Assembly: GCA_949288715.1 (NCBI GenBank)
Contig: CASELH010000021.1
Location: 1-64,000, forward strand
Length of the DNA: 64,000 nt
DNA from: an uncultured Bacteroides sp.
Lineage (GTDB): Bacteria > Bacteroidota > Bacteroidia > Bacteroidales > Bacteroidaceae
Reading direction: 5' to 3'
The translations under genes and the position numbers were made by a program. Positions 17,079-25,315 of this stretch are shown in pieces (position 1 is the first letter of the stretch; each line of letters starts with the position of its first letter). The notes under the pieces are model-generated. The model saw only the letters and a list, made by a program, of their open reading frames with translations. It was not told where the DNA came from and did no database searches.

Positions 17079-18110
17079 TTATTGCTTGTGGGCATCGCCG
17101 GGCAGGCCGTAGAAGCCGGTGTACCAGTCGTAGAATCGCTTCAGCCCCTCGGCTATGGACACCGTGGGGCGGTAGCCGAAGTCGCTTTGCAGGCGGGTGG
17201 TGTCGGCATAGGTGCAATACACGTCGCCCGGCTGCATGCCCTCCATCTGCATCACGGCCTTGCGGCCGGCCACTTGCTCCAGGGTGTGGATGAAGTCCAT
17301 CAGCTGCACGGGCTCGGAGTGGCCTATATTATATATGGTGTGGGGCACGTCGCCCGTAGCCGGGTGGCCGAGGATGAGCAGGGTGCCCTGCACGATGTCG
17401 TCGATGTAGGTGAAGTCCCTCTGCAGGTCCCCGCTATTGAACACGCGGATGGGCTGCCCCTCCATCACGGCTTTGAGGAACTTGAAGGGGGCCATGTCCG
17501 GCCGCCCCCACGGGCCGTAGACGGTGAAAAACCTCACGCCCGTGGCCGGCACCCGGTAGAGCTTGGCGTAGGCATAGGCCATCAGCTCGTTGCTCTTCTT
17601 GGTGGCGGCATAGAGGCTGACGGGGCTGTCTGTGCGGTCGTCCTCGCGGTAGGGCACGTGGTCCATCATGCCGTACACGCTGCTCGAGCTGGCATATACC
17701 AGGTGCTTCACGGGGTAGTGGCGGCAGCACTCCAGCACGTTGAGGAAGCCCAGCAGGTTCGCCTCGGCGTAGGCATAGGGGTTGTCGATGCTGTAGCGCA
17801 CGCCGGCCTGTCCGCCCAGATTCACCACGTGGTCAAACCGTTCGGCGGCAAAGAGGCGCTCCATCCCCGCGCGGTCGGCCAGGTCGAGCTTCGTGAAACG
17901 GTAGGCGGGATAGCGTCGGCTTGCGGCCAGGCCCGCATCCACAATGTCCGCCCGGCCGATGCCCAGTTCCGCCAGTCGGGCATACTTCAGTCCCGTGTCG
18001 TAGTAGTCGTTGATGTTGTCCATCCCCACCACTTCATGTCCTTGCTCCAGCAGTCGGCGCGTCAGGCTGAAGCCGATGAATCCGGCGCCGCCGGTTACGA
18101 GTATCTTCAT
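17079..18110 (-). CDS. NAD-dependent nucleotide-sugar epimerase (UDP-glucuronate 4-epimerase-like)
   Basis: A short-chain dehydrogenase/reductase-type epimerase of 343 residues. GGAGFIG at residues 7-13 binds NAD. YASSSSVYG supplies the catalytic Ser, and the YAATKKSNE motif the Tyr-xxx-Lys pair. DNINDYYDTGLKYARL, VNLGGQAGVRYSIDNP and FFTVYGPWGRPDMA are marks of the UDP-glucuronate 4-epimerase/WbpP-like group. It would supply galacturonate or a related sugar for surface glycan synthesis. It lies immediately before the cls gene, with a phased repeat array upstream. Confidence 0.88.
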   Translation of the reverse strand: MKILVTGGAGFIGFSLTRRLLEQGHEVVGMDNINDYYDTGLKYARLAELGIGRADIVDAGLAASRRYPAYRFTKLDLADRAGMERLFAAERFDHVVNLGGQAGVRYSIDNPYAYAEANLLGFLNVLECCRHYPVKHLVYASSSSVYGMMDHVPYREDDRTDSPVSLYAATKKSNELMAYAYAKLYRVPATGVRFFTVYGPWGRPDMAPFKFLKAVMEGQPIRVFNSGDLQRDFTYIDDIVQGTLLILGHPATGDVPHTIYNIGHSEPVQLMDFIHTLEQVAGRKAVMQMEGMQPGDVYCTYADTTRLQSDFGYRPTVSIAEGLKRFYDWYTGFYGLPGDAHKQ

Positions 18111-18163
18111 ATGTAGATGTCTTATTGTCAGGTTCTTATATTACATTTTCTTTTGCTTTCCGC

Positions 18164-18380
18164 CGACCCTTGAGGGTCTCTGCCGTCAACCCTTAAGGGT
18201 TAGCGCTGCCGACCCTTGAGGGTCAGCGTTGTCGACCCTTAGGGGTCAGTGTCACCGAGGTCAAGAGGTCGACGCCTCCGAGGTCAAGAGGTCGATGCCA
18301 TCGAGGTCAAGAGGTCGATGCCATCGAGGTCAAGAGGTCGATGCCATCGAGGTCAAGAGGTCGATGCCATCGAGGTCTTC
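18164..18380. repeat. 23-nt-phased palindrome and direct-repeat array
   Basis: Ten units are in perfect 23-nt register, with matching positions at 18166, 18189, 18212, 18235, 18258, 18281, 18304, 18327, 18350 and 18373. The first four hold a dyad such as GACCC-TTGA-GGGTC or AACCCTTAAGGGTT. From the fifth on, the word becomes GAGGTC-AA-GAGGTC, a direct repeat. The array touches the stop codon of the LAB_N gene (18382). It explains all of 18164-18381; 18111-18163 shows nothing clear. Confidence 0.9.
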
Positions 18381-18381
18381 G

Positions 18382-19020
18382 TCAAGGCGCATCCGAAGCC
18401 TTCTTGGCGCGGTGCCCGATGATGAGGTTTCGTATATAGGCCACCAGCCCGAACGACTGGCCCACGATGAGCACAATGTCCTGCCGGATGCATCCGTAGC
18501 TCACGATGGTGAGCGACCCCACGAGGCTGATAATCCAGAACCCGGCGGGGAACTGCGACTCGTGCATGCGGTGCGAGTACAGCCACTGGTACACGAAGCG
18601 CAGGGTGAAGATGACCTGCCCGGCCGAGCCGTAGACGATGAGCCACACGGGTATGTCTTCGTTGCGGAACAGCGAGGCCACCACGGCATCCATGTCCCTG
18701 GCCACGCCGATGACGGCCGCCACGGGCAGCAGCAGCAAGGCATAGCGCGCCACGGCGGGCACCCGCTTCCACAGGCCCTTGGCGTTGAGGTTCCACAGGT
18801 AGATGTAGTAGGAGATGAACTGGCCCAGGATGATGGAGAAGTCGTCCCGCAACCAGCCGTACAGGCACAGCAGGCACGACCCCGCCAGGCTCAGCACCCA
18901 GAAGATGGAGGGCGACAGCACGCGGCGCGCCCGCTCGGACAGAATCCACTGCACCAGGATGCGGGCCGAGAAGAATGCCTGTGCCAGGAAGCCGATGGAC
19001 AGTATGAGCAGGTGCGACAT
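18382..19020 (-). CDS. Tandem LAB_N-domain membrane protein
   Basis: A 212-residue inner-membrane protein with two copies of the LpxB N-terminal (LAB_N, PF07578) domain, at about residues 5-80 and 118-205. Each copy shows an R-x(2)-QW motif (RILVQW, RFVYQW), a P-x-x-FW element, SL-x-GS, YG-x-x-R-x-D and a final GQ-x(6)-Y. There is no glycosyltransferase domain, so it is not lipid A disaccharide synthase itself. It overlaps the GT2 gene by one base (TGATG), and a GT39 gene lies further upstream. I infer a role in moving or handing over a lipid-linked sugar; no function is proven by the sequence. Confidence 0.85.
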   Translation of the reverse strand: MSHLLILSIGFLAQAFFSARILVQWILSERARRVLSPSIFWVLSLAGSCLLCLYGWLRDDFSIILGQFISYYIYLWNLNAKGLWKRVPAVARYALLLLPVAAVIGVARDMDAVVASLFRNEDIPVWLIVYGSAGQVIFTLRFVYQWLYSHRMHESQFPAGFWIISLVGSLTIVSYGCIRQDIVLIVGQSFGLVAYIRNLIIGHRAKKASDAP

Positions 19021-19760
19021 CAGGCTTGGTCTGTCAGGTTATTGTCCGCAATGCGGTAGTTGATGTAGCGCTTCTTCATCCAGCGGTAGGCAAAGCAGTC
19101 CATGAAGGGCGAGACGAGGCGGTTCCACAGGTGGTACTTCGACTGGCCGGCCACGCGGGGGAAGTGGCGCACGGGCACCTGCTTGATGCGTCCCTCCTGC
19201 AGCAGTATCAGTGCGGGCAGGAAGCGATGCATGCCGGTGAAGAAGGGGATGCGGCGGGCATAGTCGGTGTGCATCACCTTCAGCGGGCAGCCGGTGTCCT
19301 GCACGCCGTCGTGGGTCATCATGCGGCGGAAGCCGTTGGCTATCTTCGATTGCAGCTTCTTGAAGCCGCTGTCCTTGCGGTTGGCGCGGATGCCCATCAC
19401 CAGTTCATGGTCGGCAATGTCCTTCAGCAGCAGGTTGAAGTCCTCGGGGGTGGTTTGCAGGTCGGCGTCCATGTAGCCCACGTAGGCCGACTCCGTCACG
19501 TCTATGCCGGCCTTCATGGCGGCGCTCAGTCCGCTGTTCCGTTGCAGGGAGATGTAGAAGAAGTCCGGATGCCGTTGGCACAGTTCCTGGATGCGTGCCA
19601 GGCTGTGGTCGCGTGAGCCGTCGTCCACAAACAGCACGCAGGCCTTGCACGCCGCATGGGGCAGGTAGTCGCCCAGCGCCTTCTCCAAGGCGTCCATATT
19701 GTCTTCTTCGTTGAAGACGGGCACAATGATGGTGAGTTGGTAATTGCTCGTTTTATTCAT
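19020..19760 (-). CDS. Family 2 glycosyltransferase (DPM1/ArnC-like)
   Basis: A 246-residue cytosolic GT-A enzyme without C-terminal membrane helices. The nucleotide-sugar site is visible in TIIVPVFNEEDN, VDDGSRD and YMDADLQTTPEDF. QRNSGLSAAMKAGID and GHR-like KYHLWNRLVSP segments match polyprenyl-phosphate sugar transferases. I infer transfer of a sugar to undecaprenyl phosphate. The start at 19760 lies just downstream of a promoter; an in-frame start at 19814 would overlap the -7 element. It is coupled to the LAB_N gene. Confidence 0.88.
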   Translation of the reverse strand: MNKTSNYQLTIIVPVFNEEDNMDALEKALGDYLPHAACKACVLFVDDGSRDHSLARIQELCQRHPDFFYISLQRNSGLSAAMKAGIDVTESAYVGYMDADLQTTPEDFNLLLKDIADHELVMGIRANRKDSGFKKLQSKIANGFRRMMTHDGVQDTGCPLKVMHTDYARRIPFFTGMHRFLPALILLQEGRIKQVPVRHFPRVAGQSKYHLWNRLVSPFMDCFAYRWMKKRYINYRIADNNLTDQA

Positions 19761-19811
19761 TACACGATATAAATAGAATATGTATGTCCTTAACTTCGCG
19801 CTTTTGCGGTG

Positions 19812-19819
19812 CAAAGTTA
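19812..19819 (-). promoter_or_regulatory. -7 element of the GT2-LAB_N transcript
   Basis: On the - strand this reads TAACTTTG and predicts a start near 19805, 45 bp before the GT2 start codon. It fixes the GT2 start and shows that GT2/LAB_N need not depend on the GT39 promoter. Confidence 0.6.
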
Positions 19820-19878
19820 ATACATTATTTGTCTCTGCCGGGCCGGAAACGTTAAGAAATGCAGGGCAAGCCGCTCAT

Positions 19879-21420
19879 TTAGAGAATCACGATGGCGTAC
19901 TTCCCTACCAAGTGTGCCTCTTTGCCCGGAAACTGGTCCAATCGGCTTTGGGGCAGCATGAGGATGCCGGGCTGCAAGGCGTCGGAGTGCAGTTCTTCCT
20001 CCGTCAGCTTGCGCACGTCATGGTGCAGGTACACGTCCATGCCTTCGGGGCGGGATACCTTCCAGGTGTAGTAGGTGTCGAGCCCCTGCTCCTTGGCTAT
20101 CTTCCTGGCCTCCTTGCACAGCTTGCGGTAGCCTATCTCGCTGTTTACCTGCGGCAAGGCCCAGCCGCCCACAAACACTGCGCAGAACAGGCCCACGGCC
20201 ACCATCTGTATGGCGCGGCACGTCTGCTTCCGGCGGTACAGCAGGTAGCAGGCGCGGATGACGGCCAGGGTGAGGATACCCGCAGCCACGTAGGCCAATA
20301 TCCGGCCGGACAGGCGGAGGTCGCCGGGCAAGGGGAGGAAGGGCAGGGCAAACACGGCCAGACCCAGCACCGCCGCAGGCACGGCTATGCTTGCCGCCAG
20401 CCAGCGGTTCCAGCGCACGCGGGGCAGGCAGGTGGCCACGAAGTAGATGAGGAACGGGTAGGCGGGAATGAGGTACACCTGCAGCTTGGAGCTGATGCAC
20501 GACAGCACCACGAACGTGGCCACGAACACCGAGAAGAACAGCTTCTGCAAGTCGGTGCGCACAAACTGGTGCCACCTGCACACGGCAGCCACACCCACGC
20601 CCACCAGCAGCAGCGACCACGGCGCCAGCGAGTACCAGATGGCTATGAAGTAGTAGTAGAACGGCTCTTCGTGGTGGAAGGAGTTGACCGCGCGGTCTAT
20701 CGTCTGGTGGAACAGCAGGTTGTCCAGATACTCGTATCCGCCTTCCAGGTAGACGGCGCCAAACCACAGCGCGCACCCGGCCAGCAGCACGCCCCACGTC
20801 TTCCAGCCCCAGTAGGCGAAGAAGGTGCGGATGCGCCGCGTCACCAGCAGGTAGGTCAGAATGCCGGCCAATGGTACCAGTATGCCTACCGGCCCCTTGG
20901 TGAACAGGGCCAGGAAGAGGTAGACGGGAAACAGCCACGCATTCTTCTGCCGGTCGCCCTCGCCTTTCTCCATCTTATAGAAGGTGTGTATGGCCAGCAC
21001 GATGAACATGCACATCAGCATGTCCATGCGCAGCACCACCGCCATGCCCAGAAACAGTCCGCTGGTGAGGAGCAGCAGCTGGGAGGCGGTGCGCCATTCT
21101 TCAGTTCTTATCTCGCGCCTTGTCCAGCGGTTCATCACGTCGGCAATGACGAAGGCGGGAATCAACGAGAACAGGGAGAGGAACCACATGACGTGGCGGC
21201 CGAACAGCCACTTGCCCAGCATCACAATCCACAGGTACAAGGGTGGCTTGTCGGCATAGGGCATGCCTTGGTTGGTGAAGGTGAAGAAATTGCCGTTGGC
21301 CAGTGCTTCATCGGCAATGCTGAGGTAGCGCAGTTCGTTGCTCGGGGTGAAGTCCCGCAGGATGATGACCGGCAATACCGCCGCCAATACAAAGAGAAAT
21401 AGTCCGTATTCCCGTTTCAT
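19879..21420 (-). CDS. GT39-type ArnT-like glycosyltransferase
   Basis: A 513-residue integral membrane enzyme with about ten to twelve hydrophobic segments. It resembles ArnT/PMT-type transferases that move a sugar from undecaprenyl phosphate onto lipid A or protein at the periplasmic face. The first loop carries DFTPSNELRYLSIADEAL, with an acidic residue in the usual catalytic position, and ADKPPLYLW, a classic family mark; FTKGPVG and HHEEPFYYYF follow. The C-terminal 100 residues form a soluble periplasmic part. It lies 118 bp upstream of GT2 on the same strand. Confidence 0.88.
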   Translation of the reverse strand: MKREYGLFLFVLAAVLPVIILRDFTPSNELRYLSIADEALANGNFFTFTNQGMPYADKPPLYLWIVMLGKWLFGRHVMWFLSLFSLIPAFVIADVMNRWTRREIRTEEWRTASQLLLLTSGLFLGMAVVLRMDMLMCMFIVLAIHTFYKMEKGEGDRQKNAWLFPVYLFLALFTKGPVGILVPLAGILTYLLVTRRIRTFFAYWGWKTWGVLLAGCALWFGAVYLEGGYEYLDNLLFHQTIDRAVNSFHHEEPFYYYFIAIWYSLAPWSLLLVGVGVAAVCRWHQFVRTDLQKLFFSVFVATFVVLSCISSKLQVYLIPAYPFLIYFVATCLPRVRWNRWLAASIAVPAAVLGLAVFALPFLPLPGDLRLSGRILAYVAAGILTLAVIRACYLLYRRKQTCRAIQMVAVGLFCAVFVGGWALPQVNSEIGYRKLCKEARKIAKEQGLDTYYTWKVSRPEGMDVYLHHDVRKLTEEELHSDALQPGILMLPQSRLDQFPGKEAHLVGKYAIVIL

Positions 21421-21461
21421 TGCAAATAGTATGTGTATAGAGTAGTATGGTGGTGTGCGTG

Positions 21462-21800
21462 TTAAGCCAGCGAGGCAATCTTCCGGTAGCCCAAAAACAG
21501 CAGTACCCCCCCGGCAATGAGCAGTGAGCGCAGGTCAACGTCGGCCGTGGCGCCTTGCTCTACAAGGCCGATAAAGGTTTCCTGCAGCGTGGCCCACACC
21601 ACCTGCACGCCGCCCACGGCCACAAACAATGCCGCTGCCAGCAGTATGCAAAGGGTGTTCCATACCCGTGCCAGGCGGTTGTGCCGTTGGGGCAGCCGGC
21701 GCATCACGCGGCGTGTAAACCCGTTGTCGGCCACTTCGTGCCGGCGGGCTGCGAAGAAGTCTTCCAGCAGTTTGTCTTTATAGTCGTTGTTATCTGTCAT
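21462..21800 (-). CDS. DUF5056-type membrane protein, likely anti-sigma partner
   Basis: A 112-residue protein with a charged N terminus (DYKDKLLEDFFAARRHEVADNGFTRR region) and two hydrophobic segments near residues 45-68 and 90-108. The FTRRVMRRLP segment resembles Bacteroidetes DUF5056 proteins. Its start overlaps the end of the ECF sigma gene by 11 bp, so the two are coupled. I infer that it restrains the sigma factor at the membrane; no zinc-binding HxxxCxxC motif is seen. Confidence 0.75.
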   Translation of the reverse strand: MTDNNDYKDKLLEDFFAARRHEVADNGFTRRVMRRLPQRHNRLARVWNTLCILLAAALFVAVGGVQVVWATLQETFIGLVEQGATADVDLRSLLIAGGVLLFLGYRKIASLA

Positions 21801-22332
21801 AACCGTTTCGTTTTAAGTAGTCTGCCATTTTGTCTTTAGCACGCGAGAGGTGGCTTTTCACCGTTCCCACGGGGCATCCTGTGATGCCTGCTATCTTTTC
21901 TATGCTTTGGTCTTCCATGTAGAACAGCGTGATGCACGTGCGCTCCATCTCTTTCAGGGTGGCCAGGGCGCGGTAGATGTCCATTCGCTGCCCCACGTCT
22001 TCCTGCCGCACGCTGTAGCGGGCGTCGGTCTGGTACGTGTCTACGTCGTCCGTCTCTTTATGGCTGCGAAGATAATCATAAAATACGTTATATGCAATAC
22101 GATAGAGCCAAGTTGAGAAGCTGGACAGGTTTTTAAAGCTGCCCAGCGAGGTGTAGGCTTTCAGGAAGGTGTCCTGTGCCAGGTCGTCGCTCAGCTCCTG
22201 GTCGCCGCACGTCTGGTGCAGGAAGTACCGCCGTATGGGCGACTGGTACTTCCTGACCAGCTGGTCGAAGGCGCGGTTGTTGTGCAGCACCACGACTTGC
22301 GCCACCAGCGCTATGTCGTCGAGCGAGGTCAT
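21790..22332 (-). CDS. ECF-type RNA polymerase sigma factor
   Basis: A 180-residue sigma-70 family protein. Region 2 spans about residues 18-90, with FDQLVRKYQSPIRRYF, DDLAQDTFLKAYTSL and FSTWLYRIAYNVFYDYLR. Region 4 spans 120-175, with RTCITLFYMEDQSIEKIAGITGCPVGTVKSHLSRA forming the -35-binding helix-turn-helix. It overlaps the upstream DUF6249 gene by four bases (ATGA) and the downstream DUF5056 gene by 11 bp, so the three form one operon. Confidence 0.93.
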   Translation of the reverse strand: MTSLDDIALVAQVVVLHNNRAFDQLVRKYQSPIRRYFLHQTCGDQELSDDLAQDTFLKAYTSLGSFKNLSSFSTWLYRIAYNVFYDYLRSHKETDDVDTYQTDARYSVRQEDVGQRMDIYRALATLKEMERTCITLFYMEDQSIEKIAGITGCPVGTVKSHLSRAKDKMADYLKRNGYDR

Positions 22333-22964
22333 TGTTGCGCAGCAGGTTCAGTGGTCGTGTCCTTGTTCTTCCGTTCGCGGGTGTAGTAGGTGGCCACCTG
22401 CCCCAGGCCTATGCAGAGCACGAGCAGGCCTATGCATCCTAAGCCGAACTCGCCGGTAAGCGCCCACAGGAAGATGAAGAGCCCCAGCCCCAGGAAGGTG
22501 TTCGAGAAGCCCCGGGTGCGCAGGTCCTTCACGCCCAGATCGTTGAAGAAGTTGGGTGGCAGCGGCTGGCCCGAAGCCAGGATTTTCTCAGCCAGCTGGT
22601 ACTTGGCCTTGCGGTTCTTGTTGCGATAGTAGAAGATGATGAAGATGAGCGCGATGGGCAGGCCGAACACGAAGATGATGCCCATGATGGAGATGAGCGT
22701 GACGCCGACAATGCTTTTGTTCACGCCCATGAAGTAGTCTTCGTAATCATCGTCCCACGAGTCGGAGGTGTGTTTTACGGCCAATCCCGTGGCCTCCGCC
22801 TTCGTTCCCTCGTAGGTGGTGATGCTCAGCGTGTCGTCGCCGTCCAGTTCAATGAGTTTCGTCACGTTGTTCAGGCTGTCTGTCACAGTCTCTACTCGTC
22901 TCTCGGCCTGTGCTGCCGTAACGGTCAGCAGGGCCAGCATGGTTGTCAGGATAAAGTGTTTCAT
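22329..22964 (-). CDS. DUF6249-like membrane protein
   Basis: A 211-residue protein with a signal peptide (residues 1-20, ending TAAQAE), a periplasmic stretch of about 70 residues, then membrane segments near 90-115, 155-172 and 175-195. Between the segments NRKAKYQLAEKILASGQPLP resembles Bacteroidetes DUF6249 proteins. The start at 22964 opens MKHFILTTML. It is the first gene of the sigma/anti-sigma operon, so it may act as an envelope sensor or be autoregulated by the sigma factor; both are inferences. Confidence 0.75.
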   Translation of the reverse strand: MKHFILTTMLALLTVTAAQAERRVETVTDSLNNVTKLIELDGDDTLSITTYEGTKAEATGLAVKHTSDSWDDDYEDYFMGVNKSIVGVTLISIMGIIFVFGLPIALIFIIFYYRNKNRKAKYQLAEKILASGQPLPPNFFNDLGVKDLRTRGFSNTFLGLGLFIFLWALTGEFGLGCIGLLVLCIGLGQVATYYTRERKNKDTTTEPAAQQ

Positions 22965-23072
22965 ATCAAAAAATGTTGTTTTAAAGGTTTCTTTATCCGT
23001 TAGACGGATGAAGCCCTTGTGAGGTTGCAAAGGAAGCGATTTTTCTTGAAAAAATGCAGGATGTCCCCCTTG

Positions 23073-23195
23073 GAAAGCCCGGTTGGTAGCGTTCCAACGC
23101 CCGGTCGGTGGCTTTCTAAGGCTTGGTCGGTAGCTTTTCAAGGCTTGGTCGGTGGTCTTTTAAGCCTCGGAAAGCGGCCTTGCACCTGCCCGGTT
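23073..23195. repeat. 22-nt-phased word array
   Basis: GGTTGGT at 23081 and GGTCGGT at 23103, 23125 and 23147 are exactly 22 nt apart, inside units that also share TAGC or TGGC followed by a TTTCT-like stretch. Degenerate copies continue in register to a CCCGGTTTTAC at 23189 that runs into the AraC stop codon. No dyad symmetry is obvious here, unlike the 23-nt arrays. Confidence 0.8.
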
Positions 23196-24083
23196 TTACT
23201 CTCCCAGCGCCAGTTCCCGGTATGCCTTGGGCGACAGGCCGAAGTGCTTCTTCACATACTTGCCGAAGAAGGAGAGGTTGGGAAACTCCAGTTCGCAGGC
23301 AATCTCCTTGATGCTCTTCTGCGTGTGCTTCATCAGGTACTCTATGTCTTTCAGCACATACTGGTCGATGAGGTCGGAGGCGCGCTGCCCTCCCGCCTGG
23401 CGGCAGACGGACGAGAGGTATTTGGGCGTGACGTTCAGCCGGTCGGCATAGTAGGCCACCGAGCGCGGCTTGGGGTAGGACGAGCCGAGCAGGTCGATGA
23501 AGCGCTTGAACAGCGTCTCGCCGGCGGTAAAGGGGCGCGGCATGTGCCGGGTCACCCGGCTCAGTGCGCCTTTCATGTCGTAGACGAAGGCCAGCATCAG
23601 TGCGTCTATCACTTTCTTCTGCGTGGGCGAGGGTTGCTGCGTTTTAGCGCAAAGCAGGTCGTAGTATTGGCAGAAGGTCCGGGCCTCCTCGGGTTGCAGG
23701 GAGCATAAGGGGTTCTTTTCGAAAAGTAGTTTGAGGTCCCACGAGTTGTCGGCCAGCGGCAGGATGCGGCGGACATAATCGGTGGACACGCAGATGGTGT
23801 GGCTCTTGAAGTCCAGGCTGGTCAGGCCGTTCTCCACGATGTTGTTGGGCGTGCCGATGTAGAGGTCGTTGGGCAGTGCCTCGTAGTGGATGCCGTTGAT
23901 GCTGACCGATGCCTTGCCCTTCAGCACGAGGACGATGGCGAAGACTTCTAGTTGGCAGGGCAGGATGGCGTTGAGGTCTTGGATGTTGTTGAAGAGTGCC
24001 AGTTCCCCGTCGTTGTATAGCATTTCCTTTTGTATCTCCGCGTCCTCCAGGTTTGCTTTCCGCAGGTTTCTGATATTTTCCAT
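23196..24083 (-). CDS. AraC-family transcriptional regulator
   Basis: A 295-residue regulator with an N-terminal cupin-like sensor region and a C-terminal double helix-turn-helix at about residues 195-290. Clear marks are SVAYYADRLNVTPKYLSSVCRQAGG, KSIKEIACELEFPNLSFFGKYVKKHFGLSPKAYR. I chose MENIRNLRK as the start; an ATG 11 codons upstream is also possible. It is divergent from the RND efflux operon, 203 bp away, and probably controls it. Confidence 0.9.
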   Translation of the reverse strand: MENIRNLRKANLEDAEIQKEMLYNDGELALFNNIQDLNAILPCQLEVFAIVLVLKGKASVSINGIHYEALPNDLYIGTPNNIVENGLTSLDFKSHTICVSTDYVRRILPLADNSWDLKLLFEKNPLCSLQPEEARTFCQYYDLLCAKTQQPSPTQKKVIDALMLAFVYDMKGALSRVTRHMPRPFTAGETLFKRFIDLLGSSYPKPRSVAYYADRLNVTPKYLSSVCRQAGGQRASDLIDQYVLKDIEYLMKHTQKSIKEIACELEFPNLSFFGKYVKKHFGLSPKAYRELALGE

Positions 24084-24286
24084 GTCGTTGTCTATGGTTT
24101 TGGTTTTCGCCTGCAAAATAAGCCTATATGGGCGGCACTCCGTTTATCTGTGGGGATAGGATAGTGTTCTATAAACCTTATGGCGGGGTGGAGTATGAAA
24201 ATGGAACACTTCTATGGAAGCAGGCATATACCTTTTGTGCCGGGAATAGCCTTGCTTTGCACCCCGAAACAACGAATGAAACAGCT

Positions 24287-25315
24287 ATGAACGCAAAGTG
24301 TGTGACAACAGCATGGCTTTGGGCACTTCTGCTCTTGGGCGGATGCCAAAGCGAAGAGATTCAGAAAGAGACGGTTGCCCCGGTAAGGGTGGAACCGCTG
24401 GTGGTAACGGCAGAAGCCCCGGACTGCGCGCACCGGTATTCCGGAACAGTGGAAGAGGAAAGCGGAACACCACTCAGCTTTGCCACGGCAGGCACGGTAC
24501 AGACGGTGCACATCCGCCTGGGCCAGCAGGTCCAAGCCGGGCAACTGATAGCCACCCTCGACTCCACTTCCCTGCAAAGCAGCTACAACGCTGCCCGTGC
24601 CTCCCTGGAGCAGGCCGAAGATGCCTACCGCCGTATGAAAACGTTGCACGACAGGGGAAGCCTGGCCGACATCAAGTGGGTGGAGGTGCAGAGCCAAGTA
24701 GAACAGGCTCGCTCGCTGGAGCAACTGGCCGCCAAGTCCCTGCGTGACGCCCGGCTCTATGCCCCGTATGCCGGCGTCATTTCCGAGAAGAGCGTGGAGG
24801 TGGGGCAGAACGTCGTGCCCGGTGCGCCCGTGGCCCGGCTGGTCGCCACCTCGGCGTTGAAGGTGCGGATAGCCGTGCCCGAGGCGGAGATTGCCGGCAT
24901 CGCTCTTGGCCGGGAAGCACGGATGGCGGTGCCTGCCTTGGACGGGCAGACGTTCGTGGGCCGGGTGGTGGAGAAGGGCGTTGCGGCCCATCCGCTCTCC
25001 CGTTCTTATGAAGTGAAGATACAGGTAGAAGGCACGCCCGGGGCGTTGATGCCCGGCATGGTGGCCGAAGTGTCGCTGGCAGCGGTGCAGACGGGGGAGA
25101 GCCGTTGCGTCATCCCCGCCCGCCTCGTGCAGATAGACGAGCAAAACCGCACGTTCGTATGGAGCGTGGTGCATGGCCGGGCGCACAAGTGCTTCATCGT
25201 CCCCGGCGACTATACCGCCGAGGGCATGGAGGTGCTCTCCGGCCTGAAGCCCGGTGACACGGTCATCGCCAAGGGCAGCCAGAAGGTTTGCGAAGGAACG
25301 GAGGTGGCCTTATGA
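24287..25315 (+). CDS. RND efflux periplasmic adaptor (membrane fusion lipoprotein)
   Basis: A 342-residue adaptor linking the inner-membrane pump to the outer-membrane channel. LLLLGGC gives a lipobox with Cys20. A biotinyl-lipoyl half (AGTVQTVHIRLGQQVQAGQ), a helical hairpin near residues 100-150, the second lipoyl half (LYAPYAGVISEKSVEVGQNV), then beta-barrel and proximal domains follow in the usual order. The start at 24287 leaves a proper lipoprotein signal; the frame stays open upstream to 24128 but without one. It overlaps the pump gene by four bases. Confidence 0.92.
   Translation: MNAKCVTTAWLWALLLLGGCQSEEIQKETVAPVRVEPLVVTAEAPDCAHRYSGTVEEESGTPLSFATAGTVQTVHIRLGQQVQAGQLIATLDSTSLQSSYNAARASLEQAEDAYRRMKTLHDRGSLADIKWVEVQSQVEQARSLEQLAAKSLRDARLYAPYAGVISEKSVEVGQNVVPGAPVARLVATSALKVRIAVPEAEIAGIALGREARMAVPALDGQTFVGRVVEKGVAAHPLSRSYEVKIQVEGTPGALMPGMVAEVSLAAVQTGESRCVIPARLVQIDEQNRTFVWSVVHGRAHKCFIVPGDYTAEGMEVLSGLKPGDTVIAKGSQKVCEGTEVAL

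Noticed and set aside
15852..18116. A 754-residue + strand reading frame
   Set aside because: It lies opposite both the cardiolipin synthase and epimerase genes, is rich in His, Val, Gly and Ala as expected of an antisense frame, and shows no domain.
19780..21402. A 540-residue + strand reading frame
   Set aside because: Antisense to the GT39 gene, with low-complexity His/Gln-rich composition and no recognisable motif.
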